64,000 bases of DNA from JACCTI01 sp038237435 (GTDB lineage Bacteria; Verrucomicrobiota; Verrucomicrobiia; Chthoniobacterales; UBA10450): assembly GCA_038237435.1 (NCBI GenBank), contig JBBRYT010000008.1, forward strand, positions 96,096-160,095, read 5' to 3'. Below are positions 31,425 to 40,944 of the stretch, piece by piece. The notes beneath the pieces were generated by a model. The model worked only from the letters and a program-made list of their open reading frames with translations, searched no databases and was not told the origin of the DNA. Position numbers and translations under genes: made by a program. Each line of letters opens with the position of its first letter. Position 1 is the first letter of the stretch.

Positions 31425-33614
31425 ATGAAAAAACTCACGTCGAAGAAGACCAGCAGCAACCGTAACAATAAGGTAGACGCGCTTGCCGCCGTCACCTCCA
31501 GCGCGGATGGAGAGGGTCTCACCACTAATCAGGGTCTGCTGCTCAACGATACCAACAACTCGCTCAAGCTAGGCGAACGCGGGCCTTCCCTTCTGGAAGA
31601 TTTCCATCTTCGCGAAAAAATCACCCACTTCGATCATGAGCGTATTCCTGAGCGTGTCGTGCACGCGCGTGGCGCGGCGGCCCACGGCTTCTTTCAGTGC
31701 TACGAAGGTAACTCAAATCTGACCAAGGCCGGCTTCCTTACCGATCCCTCGCGTAAGACGCCAGTATTCGTTAGGTTCTCCACGGTAGCTGGTTCGCGCG
31801 GATCGGCCGACCTCGCTCGCGATGTGCGTGGCTTTGCGGTTAAGTTCTACACCGACGAAGGTATCTTTGATCTTGTAGGTAATAACATCCCGGTCTTCTT
31901 CATTCAGGATGCGGTGAAGTTTCCTGATTTCATCCACGCGGTGAAGCCGGAGCCTAACAACGAAATCCCGCAGGCCGCTTCCGCGCACGATACCTTTTAC
32001 GATTTCATCTCACTCGTGCCGGAAACCTTCCACATGCTCATGTGGGTAATGTCGGACCGCGCTATTCCGCGAAGCTTTCGTATGATCGAAGGCTTCGGCA
32101 TTCATACTTTCCGTTTCATTAACGCCGCCGGGAAATCGCGTTTCGTGAAGTTCCATTGGAAGCCGCTCCTGGGTATGCACTCGGTCATGTGGGATGAAGC
32201 GCAAAAGATTAACGGCTGCGATCCGGATTTTCACCGACGCGATTTGTGGGACACGATCAATAATGGCGGGGTAGCGGAATGGGAGTTGGGAGTCCAGGTA
32301 GTAGAAGAAAAAGACGAGCACAAGTTCGACTTCGACCTACTCGACCCGACCAAGCTTATTCCCGAGGAAATGGTGCCGGTGAAACGCATCGGCAAGTTAA
32401 CTCTTAATCGTAATCCGGATAACTTCTTCGCAGAAACGGAGCAGGTCGCATTTCATCCAGGTCATATCGTGCCGGGTATCGACTTTACGGACGATCCCTT
32501 GCTCCAAGGCCGTCTCTTCTCTTATACCGATACGCAGCTCACTCGACTCGGCGGCCCCAACTTTGCGCAGATACCGATTAACCGTCCGACGTGTCCGATG
32601 CATAATAACCAGCGCGACGGTCATATGCAGCAGATGATCAATCCCGGTGCTGCGAGCTACTTTCCAAATACCGTCGGTGGTGGTTGCCCGATGCAGGCCA
32701 AGGAGAATATGGGAGGCTTCGTTAGCTATGCGGAGAAGCTCAACGGCGCGAAGGTGCGCGCGAAGAGCGAGAAGTTCTTCGATCACTTCAGCCAGGCGGC
32801 GCTTTTCTTTCGAAGCCAAAGCGAGCCCGAACAAAACCACATTACCGACGCACTAACTTTCGAGCTAGGTATGGTAAAGCGAGCGGCCATTCGCGAGCGC
32901 ATGCTATTCCTTTTAGCTAAGGTCGATAGCATCATGGCTAACAAGATCGCGCAAGGTCTAGGCATGACTGTTCCGAAGTCGATCGACGGTCCACTTAACC
33001 ACGCCGTCGGCGCTGATGCGGGCCGAGAGACGGAATCGAAGCCGGTAAAGAAGAACATGGGAGCATCCCCCGCGCTGAGCATGATGAACACCGTCAAAGA
33101 CACGATCAAGACGCGCAAGATCGCATTCCTCGCTGGCGACGGGGTAAACGAGGCCGACCTTTTAGCGATGAAGAACGCTTTGACTAGTAGAGGAGCTATC
33201 GTTGCCGTGGTCGCCCCTCATGGGGGCGCGATCAAAGGCTCGAAGGGTGGCTCGATCTCCGTTGATCATAGCATCTTGAATGCAGCCTCGGTTCTCTTTG
33301 ACGCCGTCTACATTCCGGGAGGCGCAGCTAGTGTGGCCGCGTTTAAAGGGGATGCGAAGTCTGTCCACTTCGTCAACGAAATGTATAAGCATTGCAAAGC
33401 TATCGCTGCTACTGGCGAAGGCGCGCAGTTAGTCAGCGCTTCCTCCATTAAAATGCCAGACGGAGCCAAAGAGAAGAAGGCTCCAGGCGATCCAGCTTTG
33501 ATTGTAGCTAAGGATAGCGCGGCTAAAGATGTTTCCGCGAAGTTCATCAAAGCGATCGCCCAGCATCGTAACTGGGATCGCGAGAAGATCGCGAAAGCCC
33601 AAGTCCCCGCTTAG
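31425..33614 (+). CDS. katE: large-subunit (HPII-type) catalase with DJ-1/PfpI-like C-terminal domain
   Basis: The 729-residue protein splits hydrogen peroxide. The catalase core (residues about 45-545) shows the distal His in RVVHARGAAAHGFF, the NADPH-region/haem motifs FSTVAGSRGSADLARDVRGF, IQDAVKFPDFIHA and the proximal haem-ligand Tyr in LFSYTDTQLTRLGG. The C-terminal 170 residues (RKIAFLAGDGVNEADLLAM, VYIPGGAASV) form the flavodoxin/DJ-1-like domain typical of the large clade. Length fits HPII enzymes. It is a single gene with a GGAG ribosome site. It would protect against peroxide, and fits the ferritin-like gene in theme only. Confidence 0.94.
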   Translation: MKKLTSKKTSSNRNNKVDALAAVTSSADGEGLTTNQGLLLNDTNNSLKLGERGPSLLEDFHLREKITHFDHERIPERVVHARGAAAHGFFQCYEGNSNLTKAGFLTDPSRKTPVFVRFSTVAGSRGSADLARDVRGFAVKFYTDEGIFDLVGNNIPVFFIQDAVKFPDFIHAVKPEPNNEIPQAASAHDTFYDFISLVPETFHMLMWVMSDRAIPRSFRMIEGFGIHTFRFINAAGKSRFVKFHWKPLLGMHSVMWDEAQKINGCDPDFHRRDLWDTINNGGVAEWELGVQVVEEKDEHKFDFDLLDPTKLIPEEMVPVKRIGKLTLNRNPDNFFAETEQVAFHPGHIVPGIDFTDDPLLQGRLFSYTDTQLTRLGGPNFAQIPINRPTCPMHNNQRDGHMQQMINPGAASYFPNTVGGGCPMQAKENMGGFVSYAEKLNGAKVRAKSEKFFDHFSQAALFFRSQSEPEQNHITDALTFELGMVKRAAIRERMLFLLAKVDSIMANKIAQGLGMTVPKSIDGPLNHAVGADAGRETESKPVKKNMGASPALSMMNTVKDTIKTRKIAFLAGDGVNEADLLAMKNALTSRGAIVAVVAPHGGAIKGSKGGSISVDHSILNAASVLFDAVYIPGGAASVAAFKGDAKSVHFVNEMYKHCKAIAATGEGAQLVSASSIKMPDGAKEKKAPGDPALIVAKDSAAKDVSAKFIKAIAQHRNWDREKIAKAQVPA

Positions 33615-33641
33615 TCCCTCCGCTTGCAGGAGAGCCGGTAG

Positions 33642-34751
33642 TCAGGCGAGAATCGTGCGCTGAAGAAGCCAGTAGGCGCCGGCCGCGCAGACTAGGAGGG
33701 AACATGCAGGAACACCGATGCGGACGAAGGACGGGCGGCGGCGCAGTTGCCAGATGACGGGAAAGACCAGTGCCGCAACCGCCAGCTGACCTAGCTCCAC
33801 TCCGCTGTTAAATGCGACCAACGGCACGACCGCGCCCAAGCCCGTTTTTGCGATTCCCATCTCATGCAAGACGCTGGCGAATCCGAGACCATGCACCAGA
33901 CCAAAGACGAACGTGAGCAGCCAACGGCCGCGCAGAATTGAGTCGCGGCGGATCAGGTTTTCCAAGCCCACGTAAAGGATCGAGGCGGCGATGGTCGCTT
34001 CTACGAAACGGCTCGGCAGATTAACAAGGCCGAAAGTCGAGAGCGCCAAAGTAAGTGAATGCGCCAGGGTGAAACAAGTGATGAGGAGCAGGGCCGGGCG
34101 CGGTCCGCGACAAGCGATCAAAAGCGCAAAGAGAAAAAGGAGATGATCGTATCCGGTAAGGATGTGCCGGATGCCGAGAAATAGGAATTCGAGAAAGCGG
34201 CTCTCGCGATTGTTAGAAGTATTCGCCAGCCGCTCCGAAACTGGAATACTCGTTAGGCCATCATGCGCGCTGAGAATCCGTCGCGTGATTTCTGTTCCCT
34301 GTTCATCGACCGCAGCGAAGGCCTGCCGATGACCGAAAGATAAATCCGGAAGGAGAAGCGATTGAAATTCGATCTGCCTGCTGTTGGGCGGTAACACGAA
34401 GGCATACTGAAATTCCACGTTGTTATTTGCGTCGATGTTGTGCTCGATCTTTACAGCCGTTTGCGCCTTACCATCGACCTGGATGAGCGCGGCGCGGCGC
34501 GCCGCGTGGTTTAGTTTTTCGGGGAGGTCTTTAGGAGCGGCGCGCATTTGCTCGGCTGAAACTCCGAGCAACCCTGCTATGTCGCGTTCATTGAAAGTAA
34601 GCTGGAGATGTAGCACTTCATGCGCGAATTCGAGATTGGCCGAGCTAAGGCCGGGATCGTGCGCGAACGCCGAAACGCGCAGGAAGATAGTGATGATCCC
34701 TACCAGGAGAGCCATCCAACCTCGCGTTGATAAGAAAAGAATCTTCGTCAA
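33642..34751 (-). CDS. HupE/UreJ_2-family membrane protein
   Basis: The 369-residue protein has a signal peptide, an N-terminal soluble domain of about 150 residues (beta-rich, including VEFQYAFVLPPNSRQIEFQS) and then six to seven membrane helices. The signature LFLGIRHILTGYDHLLFLFALLI and FTLAHSLTLALSTFGLV, followed by FVFGLVHGLGFASVLHEMG, carries the His/Asp residues of HupE/UreJ-type metal (nickel or cobalt) permeases. The substrate is unknown. It is downstream of DUF4331 and the TPR gene on the same strand but separated by a terminator hairpin, so it may be weakly co-expressed. Confidence 0.8.
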   Translation of the reverse strand: MTKILFLSTRGWMALLVGIITIFLRVSAFAHDPGLSSANLEFAHEVLHLQLTFNERDIAGLLGVSAEQMRAAPKDLPEKLNHAARRAALIQVDGKAQTAVKIEHNIDANNNVEFQYAFVLPPNSRQIEFQSLLLPDLSFGHRQAFAAVDEQGTEITRRILSAHDGLTSIPVSERLANTSNNRESRFLEFLFLGIRHILTGYDHLLFLFALLIACRGPRPALLLITCFTLAHSLTLALSTFGLVNLPSRFVEATIAASILYVGLENLIRRDSILRGRWLLTFVFGLVHGLGFASVLHEMGIAKTGLGAVVPLVAFNSGVELGQLAVAALVFPVIWQLRRRPSFVRIGVPACSLLVCAAGAYWLLQRTILA

Positions 34752-34766
34752 AGTTTTGCAGCAAAA

Positions 34767-34804
34767 ATGCGGGCCGATCCAAAAGAAATCGGATCGACCC
34801 GCAT
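34767..34804 (-). terminator. bidirectional hairpin terminator between DUF4331 and HupE-like genes
   Basis: ATGCGGGCCGATCC (34767-34780) pairs with GGATCGACCCGCAT (34791-34804) with a single mismatch and a 10-base loop. On the minus strand the stem is followed by a TTTTT run (34763-34767), so it should end transcripts of the DUF4331 gene; on the plus strand a T-run comes about 10 bases later. Confidence 0.8.
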
Positions 34805-34824
34805 AACCGAACGAGTAATTTTTG

Positions 34825-36723
34825 TTACGGCAATTCGTAGGCTTCGACTAGCCCAATGCCTGTGGTGGTGTCGTGGCTGCCGACGAGCATGGTGTAAACG
34901 CCGGGCGCGAGATCGATAACGATGGCGGATTCCGTGTCTTTCATTGGAGCCCGACCAGTCGCTTGGATTGCCATCTGCTGGCCACCAGTTTTCCAGTTAT
35001 CGTTTTCCGCGATCTTGGTGCTGCCTTGATAGATCTGAAGAACCGGATCGGCCAGCGGATGAGGAACGGGAAGGGAAGGTCCGAGAGCACGCACGATAAT
35101 GGACTTGGTGCCGGTGCCGCCGACAATAATTCCGCCGATGAGAATGTTGTCGCCGCCCTGGACGAAACCACGGGTAGAAACATTTTCGAAACGATCGGCC
35201 ATCCCAGCGCCCGCCGCGGTCGTGTCGTGGTGATCGTGATTGCGGCCGTTATGCGGCGTGCCGGCATACGGGAACGTTTTACTGAAAACGCTATCGTTCT
35301 TACTCACGTTATCGATTCCATCGCCGGATGTAATTTTCGGATTCGCCGGATCGCGCAAGTCGCTCAGGATCGCGGTGACCGCGATGTCCAAGACGTCATC
35401 GCCGTAGCGGCGACCGTTGGGCCAGCCACCGGGTAGTGTTCCGTTATTGAAGAAACCGGTTTGGACCGTGCTGGTAAGTGTATCGCCGCCGAAAATTCCG
35501 AGCCGACTGAAGCCGGTATCGTCTGGGTTAGCGGCGAAGTTCGCGCCGCCACCGGCGAGCCGGGCGGCATTCGTGGAGAGGTCAACTTTGATTACGTCGG
35601 GAATAAAAATGCCGACGAGATCCGTACGATTCGTTTCCGGCGCAACCATCTGTCCTTTGAAGATGATGGCGTTGATCAAATGGGCCAACTCAGGTGTGCG
35701 CGCATATTTGTCGAACAAGGTCGAGTCCGAGCTCGGCTGCGTGCGGCTATAAAGATCCTTGTCCTGGATCGCGACCAAGCCTTCGTTGAATAGGGGATTG
35801 CCCTGGCGGCCGACTTGCACAAACGCGCCGCTATTGGCTTGGCCGACGGAACCTGCGCCGTCGGTTAAGACACGCATCGTCTGGCGGCTCGTCGTCGCAT
35901 AAACCCCCACGACTTGTTGGTCGCTGCCGAGTTCACTCACCGGAATGCCCAGCACCATTTCGTGAACGTTGAAGCCAGCCTGGCTATCGAAGGTTGCTTT
36001 ACCGGTCCGGAATTGCAGCAGATCAAAAACAGCTTGCACGTCCGCATAAAAACCATCTTCGCGCTGCCCGGCGAAAGCCACGTAAGAAGCGCTGCCGGCC
36101 GTGAAAGTTGAAATCGCTTGCTTGGTATATTTGTCGAGCGCGGTCGCGGAAGAAACTCCGGGTTTGGCGAGATTCTCGCCGTTATCTCCGGTGTTATAGA
36201 ACGGCGTGGCGATGCCTTGATTATTCGGTGGGACAACTCCGGTCCCGAGCACGGTGCTGGTGTTAGTGCGGTGATCAACCTTGGTCAAGGTGTAATGCTG
36301 CGTCAGATTCTGATTGGCATCATCTACATCACTCACCACTCCTAGGTATGACTGTAGAATGGTGCCCTGATTTTTGTAGGTGGTGGTGAAACGAAATTGG
36401 TAGGAGATGGTCGGCAACCCTGCCGTCCGGTCAGTACCTAACGAGAGGTGAATCTGGTAGAGAACGTTGTCGTCAAAATTATACTTGTTAGGTCCGATGC
36501 CCGGTTCCTCGAACGGATAAACCGCCAGTGAAGTCACCAGCACTTTTGCGTTGTCCGAGGGTCGCTTTTGCAGAAAGGCGTAGACGTCGGTGGTATTGGC
36601 GGACGGATCGAGTGTGATGAGCGGCGCGTCCATGTGACTGGATGCGCGTGCCGGTGCAACCGCTAGCGCGAAGAGCGCAGCGATGGCCAGCGCTGCGCGC
36701 GGGCGATTGAATATAAACTTCAT
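34825..36723 (-). CDS. exported DUF4331 protein with C-terminal sorting-like domain
   Basis: From the ATG at 36723 (AGGAG eight bases upstream) the protein has 632 residues: a signal peptide (ALAIAALFALAVAPARAS), then the DUF4331 start SSHMDAPLITLDPSANTTDVYAF and many beta-rich segments to about residue 500. The last 120 residues (NVSTRGFVQGGDNILIGG, IIVRALGPSLPV, ENDNWKTGGQQ, TGIGLVEAYEL) are a repeat module common at the ends of exported proteins in this phylum, probably for export or surface attachment. Function unknown. It lies between TPR and HupE-like genes, an arrangement that I believe recurs. Confidence 0.85.
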   Translation of the reverse strand: MKFIFNRPRAALAIAALFALAVAPARASSHMDAPLITLDPSANTTDVYAFLQKRPSDNAKVLVTSLAVYPFEEPGIGPNKYNFDDNVLYQIHLSLGTDRTAGLPTISYQFRFTTTYKNQGTILQSYLGVVSDVDDANQNLTQHYTLTKVDHRTNTSTVLGTGVVPPNNQGIATPFYNTGDNGENLAKPGVSSATALDKYTKQAISTFTAGSASYVAFAGQREDGFYADVQAVFDLLQFRTGKATFDSQAGFNVHEMVLGIPVSELGSDQQVVGVYATTSRQTMRVLTDGAGSVGQANSGAFVQVGRQGNPLFNEGLVAIQDKDLYSRTQPSSDSTLFDKYARTPELAHLINAIIFKGQMVAPETNRTDLVGIFIPDVIKVDLSTNAARLAGGGANFAANPDDTGFSRLGIFGGDTLTSTVQTGFFNNGTLPGGWPNGRRYGDDVLDIAVTAILSDLRDPANPKITSGDGIDNVSKNDSVFSKTFPYAGTPHNGRNHDHHDTTAAGAGMADRFENVSTRGFVQGGDNILIGGIIVGGTGTKSIIVRALGPSLPVPHPLADPVLQIYQGSTKIAENDNWKTGGQQMAIQATGRAPMKDTESAIVIDLAPGVYTMLVGSHDTTTGIGLVEAYELP

Positions 36724-36753
36724 GTTGTTATCTCCTGTGGTGTTTTGCATTGG

Positions 36754-38115
36754 TCAGTTTGCTGACGAAATTTGCCTGGCGGAATCGAGTAGCGCTGCCG
36801 TGCGCTGAGCTAGCGCACGCCGTTCGGATGGCATGAGGGTCTGTTCGAGTGGGTGCGCTTTACCGAAGAAATCCAGCGCGTCAGCCGTCGCGCCGGCCGC
36901 GGTCGCGATTGCGCCGGCGTGATAAAAAAGCCGCGCGTCTTTCGTTCCTTCTGCCACGGCTTGAGCGATATTTTCTCGCGCCTTCTCGACCTGACCATTG
37001 GCCAGTTGGGCCCACGCGAGAGCGTCGTAGGTGAAAACGTCGTGGCGGGATTCCAACTCAGAAGTGGCGAGCCGCAAAGCCAGCGTGGCATTCTGCCCAC
37101 GGCTAGCCAAAAATAGTGCGAAGGTCCGCGGGTCGGATACGGCGCCGGTTGCGTTCAGTTGAGTTTCAACCGCTTCTGCTTCGCTGATCCGATCGCTCGC
37201 GCGCAACGCTTCCGCCAGCGTCCAAAAATATTCTGGCAACGGACTGATCTCCGCCGCGCGCTGTAAGGGCGCGACTGCCGCAACAGTGTCCCCCTGCGCA
37301 AGGAGGATTCGTCCGCGCATGAGCAAGGCCGGCGCGTAATCCGGCGATGCTTGTAAGGCGAGATCAGAATTTCGCATGGCTTGTTCCGTTTCTCCTCTCT
37401 CGAGCTGGTAGAGAGCGAGGCGCGTGTAAGCCCACGCGGTTGGTTCCGGTTCGCGCGGACTGCCGGCGCTCACCGCCAGACCCGCGACGGCGATCGCGCC
37501 CGTGAGATCGCCTTTCAACCAGCGCATGTGCGAGACGCGGCTATAAGTTTGCAAACAAGGTTTGAGATCGATCATTTTTTGGTAAGCCCCCACTGCCTCG
37601 GAAAGTTTTCCTTGTTCCATCAAGGCGTCGCCAAGGAGCGCGTAATCAAAAACAAATTCCCGCTGCGCAATGAGACGGCGGGCGATTACTTCCGTTTCGG
37701 CGAATCGATGTTGCGCGTCGCGCACATGCCCGAGCAAGAGAAGCGCGCCCGCGTCCGTCGGCGCCGTTTCGATGATCACGCGGCCCGCCTGCTCGGCCAA
37801 TGTGTAGAAACCTGGATCGCTGCTCGTCCGCGCCTTCGCGACGAAAGCCCAGCCAAGTCGCTCGAGAAAACTATTACGGTTGGTTGTCTCTTTCGCCTTC
37901 GCTTGCAGACGCCGGATTTCTTTGTCTAGCTCGCCGTCACCGGCCAATGGCGTGAGAACAATTTGCAGCGGATCGATCGATAGTTTGTTTTGCGTGCGAT
38001 CGACGCGAGCCACCGATAGACTTCTGGAATTGAAATAGCGCAGAAGCACTAAGGCGACAGAAACCCCGATTGTCAGAGTTAAAACCAACAGTGAGACTCT
38101 TCGGACTTGGAGCAT
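36754..38115 (-). CDS. membrane-anchored TPR protein
   Basis: The 453-residue protein has one N-terminal membrane helix (SLLVLTLTIGVSVALVLL) and about ten tetratricopeptide-like repeats, for example YALLGDALMEQGKLSEAVGAY, WAYTRLALYQLERGETEQA and ALLMRGRILLAQGDTVAAVA. TPR domains bind other proteins; here the likely partner is the DUF4331 protein encoded 30 bases downstream in the same unit. It is the first gene of TPR-DUF4331-(HupE). No enzyme domain is seen. Confidence 0.82.
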   Translation of the reverse strand: MLQVRRVSLLVLTLTIGVSVALVLLRYFNSRSLSVARVDRTQNKLSIDPLQIVLTPLAGDGELDKEIRRLQAKAKETTNRNSFLERLGWAFVAKARTSSDPGFYTLAEQAGRVIIETAPTDAGALLLLGHVRDAQHRFAETEVIARRLIAQREFVFDYALLGDALMEQGKLSEAVGAYQKMIDLKPCLQTYSRVSHMRWLKGDLTGAIAVAGLAVSAGSPREPEPTAWAYTRLALYQLERGETEQAMRNSDLALQASPDYAPALLMRGRILLAQGDTVAAVAPLQRAAEISPLPEYFWTLAEALRASDRISEAEAVETQLNATGAVSDPRTFALFLASRGQNATLALRLATSELESRHDVFTYDALAWAQLANGQVEKARENIAQAVAEGTKDARLFYHAGAIATAAGATADALDFFGKAHPLEQTLMPSERRALAQRTAALLDSARQISSAN

Positions 38116-38250
38116 TGGCCCAGTAGTCCGCTTGCCGCACGCGATCGGATGCGCGAGGCGCAGAAAAAGTTTCGAAAAACTCGCGGAGGGCTTCGCCCGG
38201 TTTTATCCGGAGCCGGGGAAGTCGCTAGGTCGCCTGCTTACTGACCGGTG

Positions 38251-39207
38251 CTACGAAAGGCTGCTTACGGCCTGTTGCGCGGCTTTAATCCGATCCGATG
38301 GGACACGACGCAGGCCGCGAGCGAGTCGCAATTTAGATAGCGTCCAGATAATCCATTTGGTGGGATCGATCTGCCATGGTTTTACGCCATTGCGGTAGTC
38401 GTGCTGAAACTCGTGGTGATAGTTGTGGTAGCCTTCGCCGAAAGTGAAAAGCGCGAGGAAGACGGAATCGCGCGCACTGCATTTTGTCGAATAAGGCTGG
38501 CGTCCCATGGTGTGACACGCGCTGTTAATCAGGAAGGTGCAGTGCTGAAGGAAAACGATGCGCGTCACACCCGCGATCAGGAAAGCGCCTAAGGCTCCAC
38601 GCCAGCCGTTCCAAAGAAAGCCGAGTATTCCTGGAAGGCCGAAGCTAACCGCCACTGCGATCCATTGGATATAACGATCCTGCCAGCAGATGAGCTTGTC
38701 CTTCTGCAAATCGGCAACGTTATCGAAAGGCGGAGCGGGGGTTAGTTTGAAAAGCAGCCAGCCGATATGAGCGTGAAAGAAACCTTTTGCGATGCAGTAG
38801 GGATCGTCATCGTGATCGACGTACTTGTGATGGCGCCGATGTTCGCTCGCCCACATCAAGACTGAGTTCTCAAATGCACCCGCGCCAAAGATGAGTGTGA
38901 AAAGACGAATTGGCCAACTAGCTTCAAAAGCGATGTGCGAGAAGAGGCGATGATAACCTAACGAGACGCTAAACCCGCAAGCGGCGAGCATCACGCAGAA
39001 AAGAGTAACCTGAAACCAATCGAGACCGAAGTGCCATAGGTAGAGCGGGACGGCAGTTAGGGTAAGAAACAGCGTCCCGATGAGAAAAGAACTTGTCACC
39101 CAATTAATGCGGTGGAGCGGCAGGCGAAAGAAAAGCCGCTCGGGTTGTTGGGTATCGCCACAGCTTGGGAAGGTAGCAGGCTCGCTGCCTAACGAGTTGT
39201 TGTTCAT
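38251..39207 (-). CDS. acyl-lipid/acyl-CoA delta-9 desaturase family protein
   Basis: The 318-residue membrane enzyme has four helices and the three histidine boxes of the family: GYHRLFSH, EHRRHHKYVDH and EGYHNYHHEF, with NSACHTMG before the last. These bind two irons that introduce a double bond in fatty acyl chains. The ATG at 39207 fits; an upstream ATG at 39231 is possible. It has two repeat words in its antisense at 38957 and 39187. It is preceded and followed by short gaps, so probably a single-gene unit. Confidence 0.9.
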   Translation of the reverse strand: MNNNSLGSEPATFPSCGDTQQPERLFFRLPLHRINWVTSSFLIGTLFLTLTAVPLYLWHFGLDWFQVTLFCVMLAACGFSVSLGYHRLFSHIAFEASWPIRLFTLIFGAGAFENSVLMWASEHRRHHKYVDHDDDPYCIAKGFFHAHIGWLLFKLTPAPPFDNVADLQKDKLICWQDRYIQWIAVAVSFGLPGILGFLWNGWRGALGAFLIAGVTRIVFLQHCTFLINSACHTMGRQPYSTKCSARDSVFLALFTFGEGYHNYHHEFQHDYRNGVKPWQIDPTKWIIWTLSKLRLARGLRRVPSDRIKAAQQAVSSLS

Positions 39208-39343
39208 CGCGCACCACCGTTCCTGTTCCATCGTTCCGGCGTATCCAGCTGGATCGCGACCGCGTTGAGTCCCATGGTGTTCAAGGGTGGAAAACTAGTG
39301 TGGCGATTCCGTAGCGCAAGGGTTGATGACGCGAAGTAAGACG

Positions 39344-40189
39344 TCATCGCGGAGCTTTGATTGCAGTAGCTTGCGCTTCCAGAGCATGGAAACCCGATGG
39401 TACCGGACCTTGATCGAGCGATGGCAGCTCGTCCCTTGCCTCAGGACGTAAGGGGTTAATGCCGTTAAACTCCGCCGAGCTAGCGCCTTTCTCCGCAAAA
39501 ATCCAGATGCGCGGTTGGAAGTGATGACCTGCGGAATAGCGGTAAATGAAACGCGGGACGAAGCTATGCTGCATTAGTAGCATAAGAAGATCACCTAGCA
39601 CGGGCCAGAAGGCGTGGTCCTTGAGGCCGCAGGTATCGGTGTCCTGTTCGGGATACACCTCCCCAAGATACGGACCGCATCGATAGAGAGGTAACTCCGC
39701 ATAGTGGGTATCGATGAAGAGATACTTTGCGCAGACCTGCGACATCCACGCCACCAGCTCCCAGGGTTGGGACAGGTGATAGAGAACCCCGGCGCAGAAG
39801 ACTAGATCAAACGGCCCTTCTGCCGGCGGTGGCACCTGCCTGATCTTCTCGAGATCGTATTGATGAAACCTCACGTGCTCATAGCCGAGGCATTCGTTGA
39901 CCAGATTAGCTTTCTCAACATTCCGTGCGCGACCTTCCAGGCCTACGACTCGTTCGACGCCGGGTAACTCGGCTAGCTGAAGCGAGTGGTAACCTTCGTA
40001 TGACCCAAGGTCTACAGCCGACTTCATGGAACCTCCCAGCTTCTCGATACATTCCTTCACATAGGTCGTCTTTTCCCGGTCAATAGGAACATGACCGCCA
40101 AACTGAACGCCCGATCGGCTAACAAAGATGCGGTGCCACGGGGTCAACAGGCTCGCGCGGCGCAGGATTTCGTCTGGAGTTAATGCCAT
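39344..40189 (-). CDS. class I SAM-dependent methyltransferase
   Basis: The 281-residue protein has the Rossmann SAM-binding start AVDLGSYEGYHSLQLAEL, an acidic ribose-binding strand (RVVGLEGRARNVEKANL) and FDLVFCAGVLYHLSQPWELV, typical of DUF1698/CmoB-like or general methyltransferases. Substrate is not evident; the last 50 residues are proline- and acid-rich. It lies alone on the minus strand between the desaturase and the YceI gene, which is divergent. Confidence 0.78.
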   Translation of the reverse strand: MALTPDEILRRASLLTPWHRIFVSRSGVQFGGHVPIDREKTTYVKECIEKLGGSMKSAVDLGSYEGYHSLQLAELPGVERVVGLEGRARNVEKANLVNECLGYEHVRFHQYDLEKIRQVPPPAEGPFDLVFCAGVLYHLSQPWELVAWMSQVCAKYLFIDTHYAELPLYRCGPYLGEVYPEQDTDTCGLKDHAFWPVLGDLLMLLMQHSFVPRFIYRYSAGHHFQPRIWIFAEKGASSAEFNGINPLRPEARDELPSLDQGPVPSGFHALEAQATAIKAPR

Positions 40190-40282
40190 GTGCTACCGCG
40201 ATACTTAACCGATTGCCTGCCTTTCGCCATCACCTATTGCAGGAGTGCCTTGCCACAGCCGACCGGCCATTTACATTAGCGA

Positions 40283-40885
40283 ATGAAATCACCTCTAGTC
40301 GTTGCCTTTCTCGTTGCGGTCGGCAGCATTTCCTTCGCCTCCTCGGGCATATCTGCACCCGAAACCTACAAGATTGATCCGGTGCATTCTTCGGTCGCAT
40401 TCAAGGTACGCCATCTCTTTAGCTATGTAACGGGCAAGTTCACTAAGTTCGATGGGACTTTCACCGTTGATTCGGATGCGGTCGATAAATCATCGGTTAA
40501 GGCAGACGTGCAGACGACTAGTATCGATACCGGCAATGAAAAGCGTGACGAAGATCTGCGCAGTGCGAACTTCTTCGACACGGTGAAATTCCCTGGTATC
40601 ACCTTTCAGAGCAAGAGCATCAAAGCGACCGGGAAAGATACGGCCGATGTTTTGGGAGATTTCACCATGCACGGTGTGACCAAACCACTAACCCTGCACG
40701 CGCAATTTCTCGGCAAAGGAAAAGGCATGGGTGGCGAAGTCAGCGGCTGGCATCTTACTTCGGATCCGATCAAGCGAAGCGATTACGGCTTGAATTGGAG
40801 CAAGGCGATCGAAGGCACCGCAGTGGTGGGCGATGACGTAGAAATCACCATCGACATCGAAGCACACAAGGCGGACAGCGCCTAG
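40283..40885 (+). CDS. YceI-family periplasmic lipid-binding protein
   Basis: The 200-residue protein has a signal peptide (residues about 1-25) and a YceI lipocalin-like barrel: YKIDPVHSSVAFKVRHLF, GTFTVDSDAVDKSSVKAD, NFFDTVKFPGITFQS and FTMHGVTKPLTL. YceI proteins bind isoprenoids or other hydrophobic molecules in the periplasm. Full length for the family. It is followed 2 bases after its stop by CACTCGTTAGGCC, one of the perfect copies of the repeat word. Confidence 0.92.
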   Translation: MKSPLVVAFLVAVGSISFASSGISAPETYKIDPVHSSVAFKVRHLFSYVTGKFTKFDGTFTVDSDAVDKSSVKADVQTTSIDTGNEKRDEDLRSANFFDTVKFPGITFQSKSIKATGKDTADVLGDFTMHGVTKPLTLHAQFLGKGKGMGGEVSGWHLTSDPIKRSDYGLNWSKAIEGTAVVGDDVEITIDIEAHKADSA

Positions 40886-40944
40886 CACTCGTTAGGCCAA
40901 TCGTATCTCGACTCGCGGCGCAAGGGCGCGGCGGAAATCATCTT

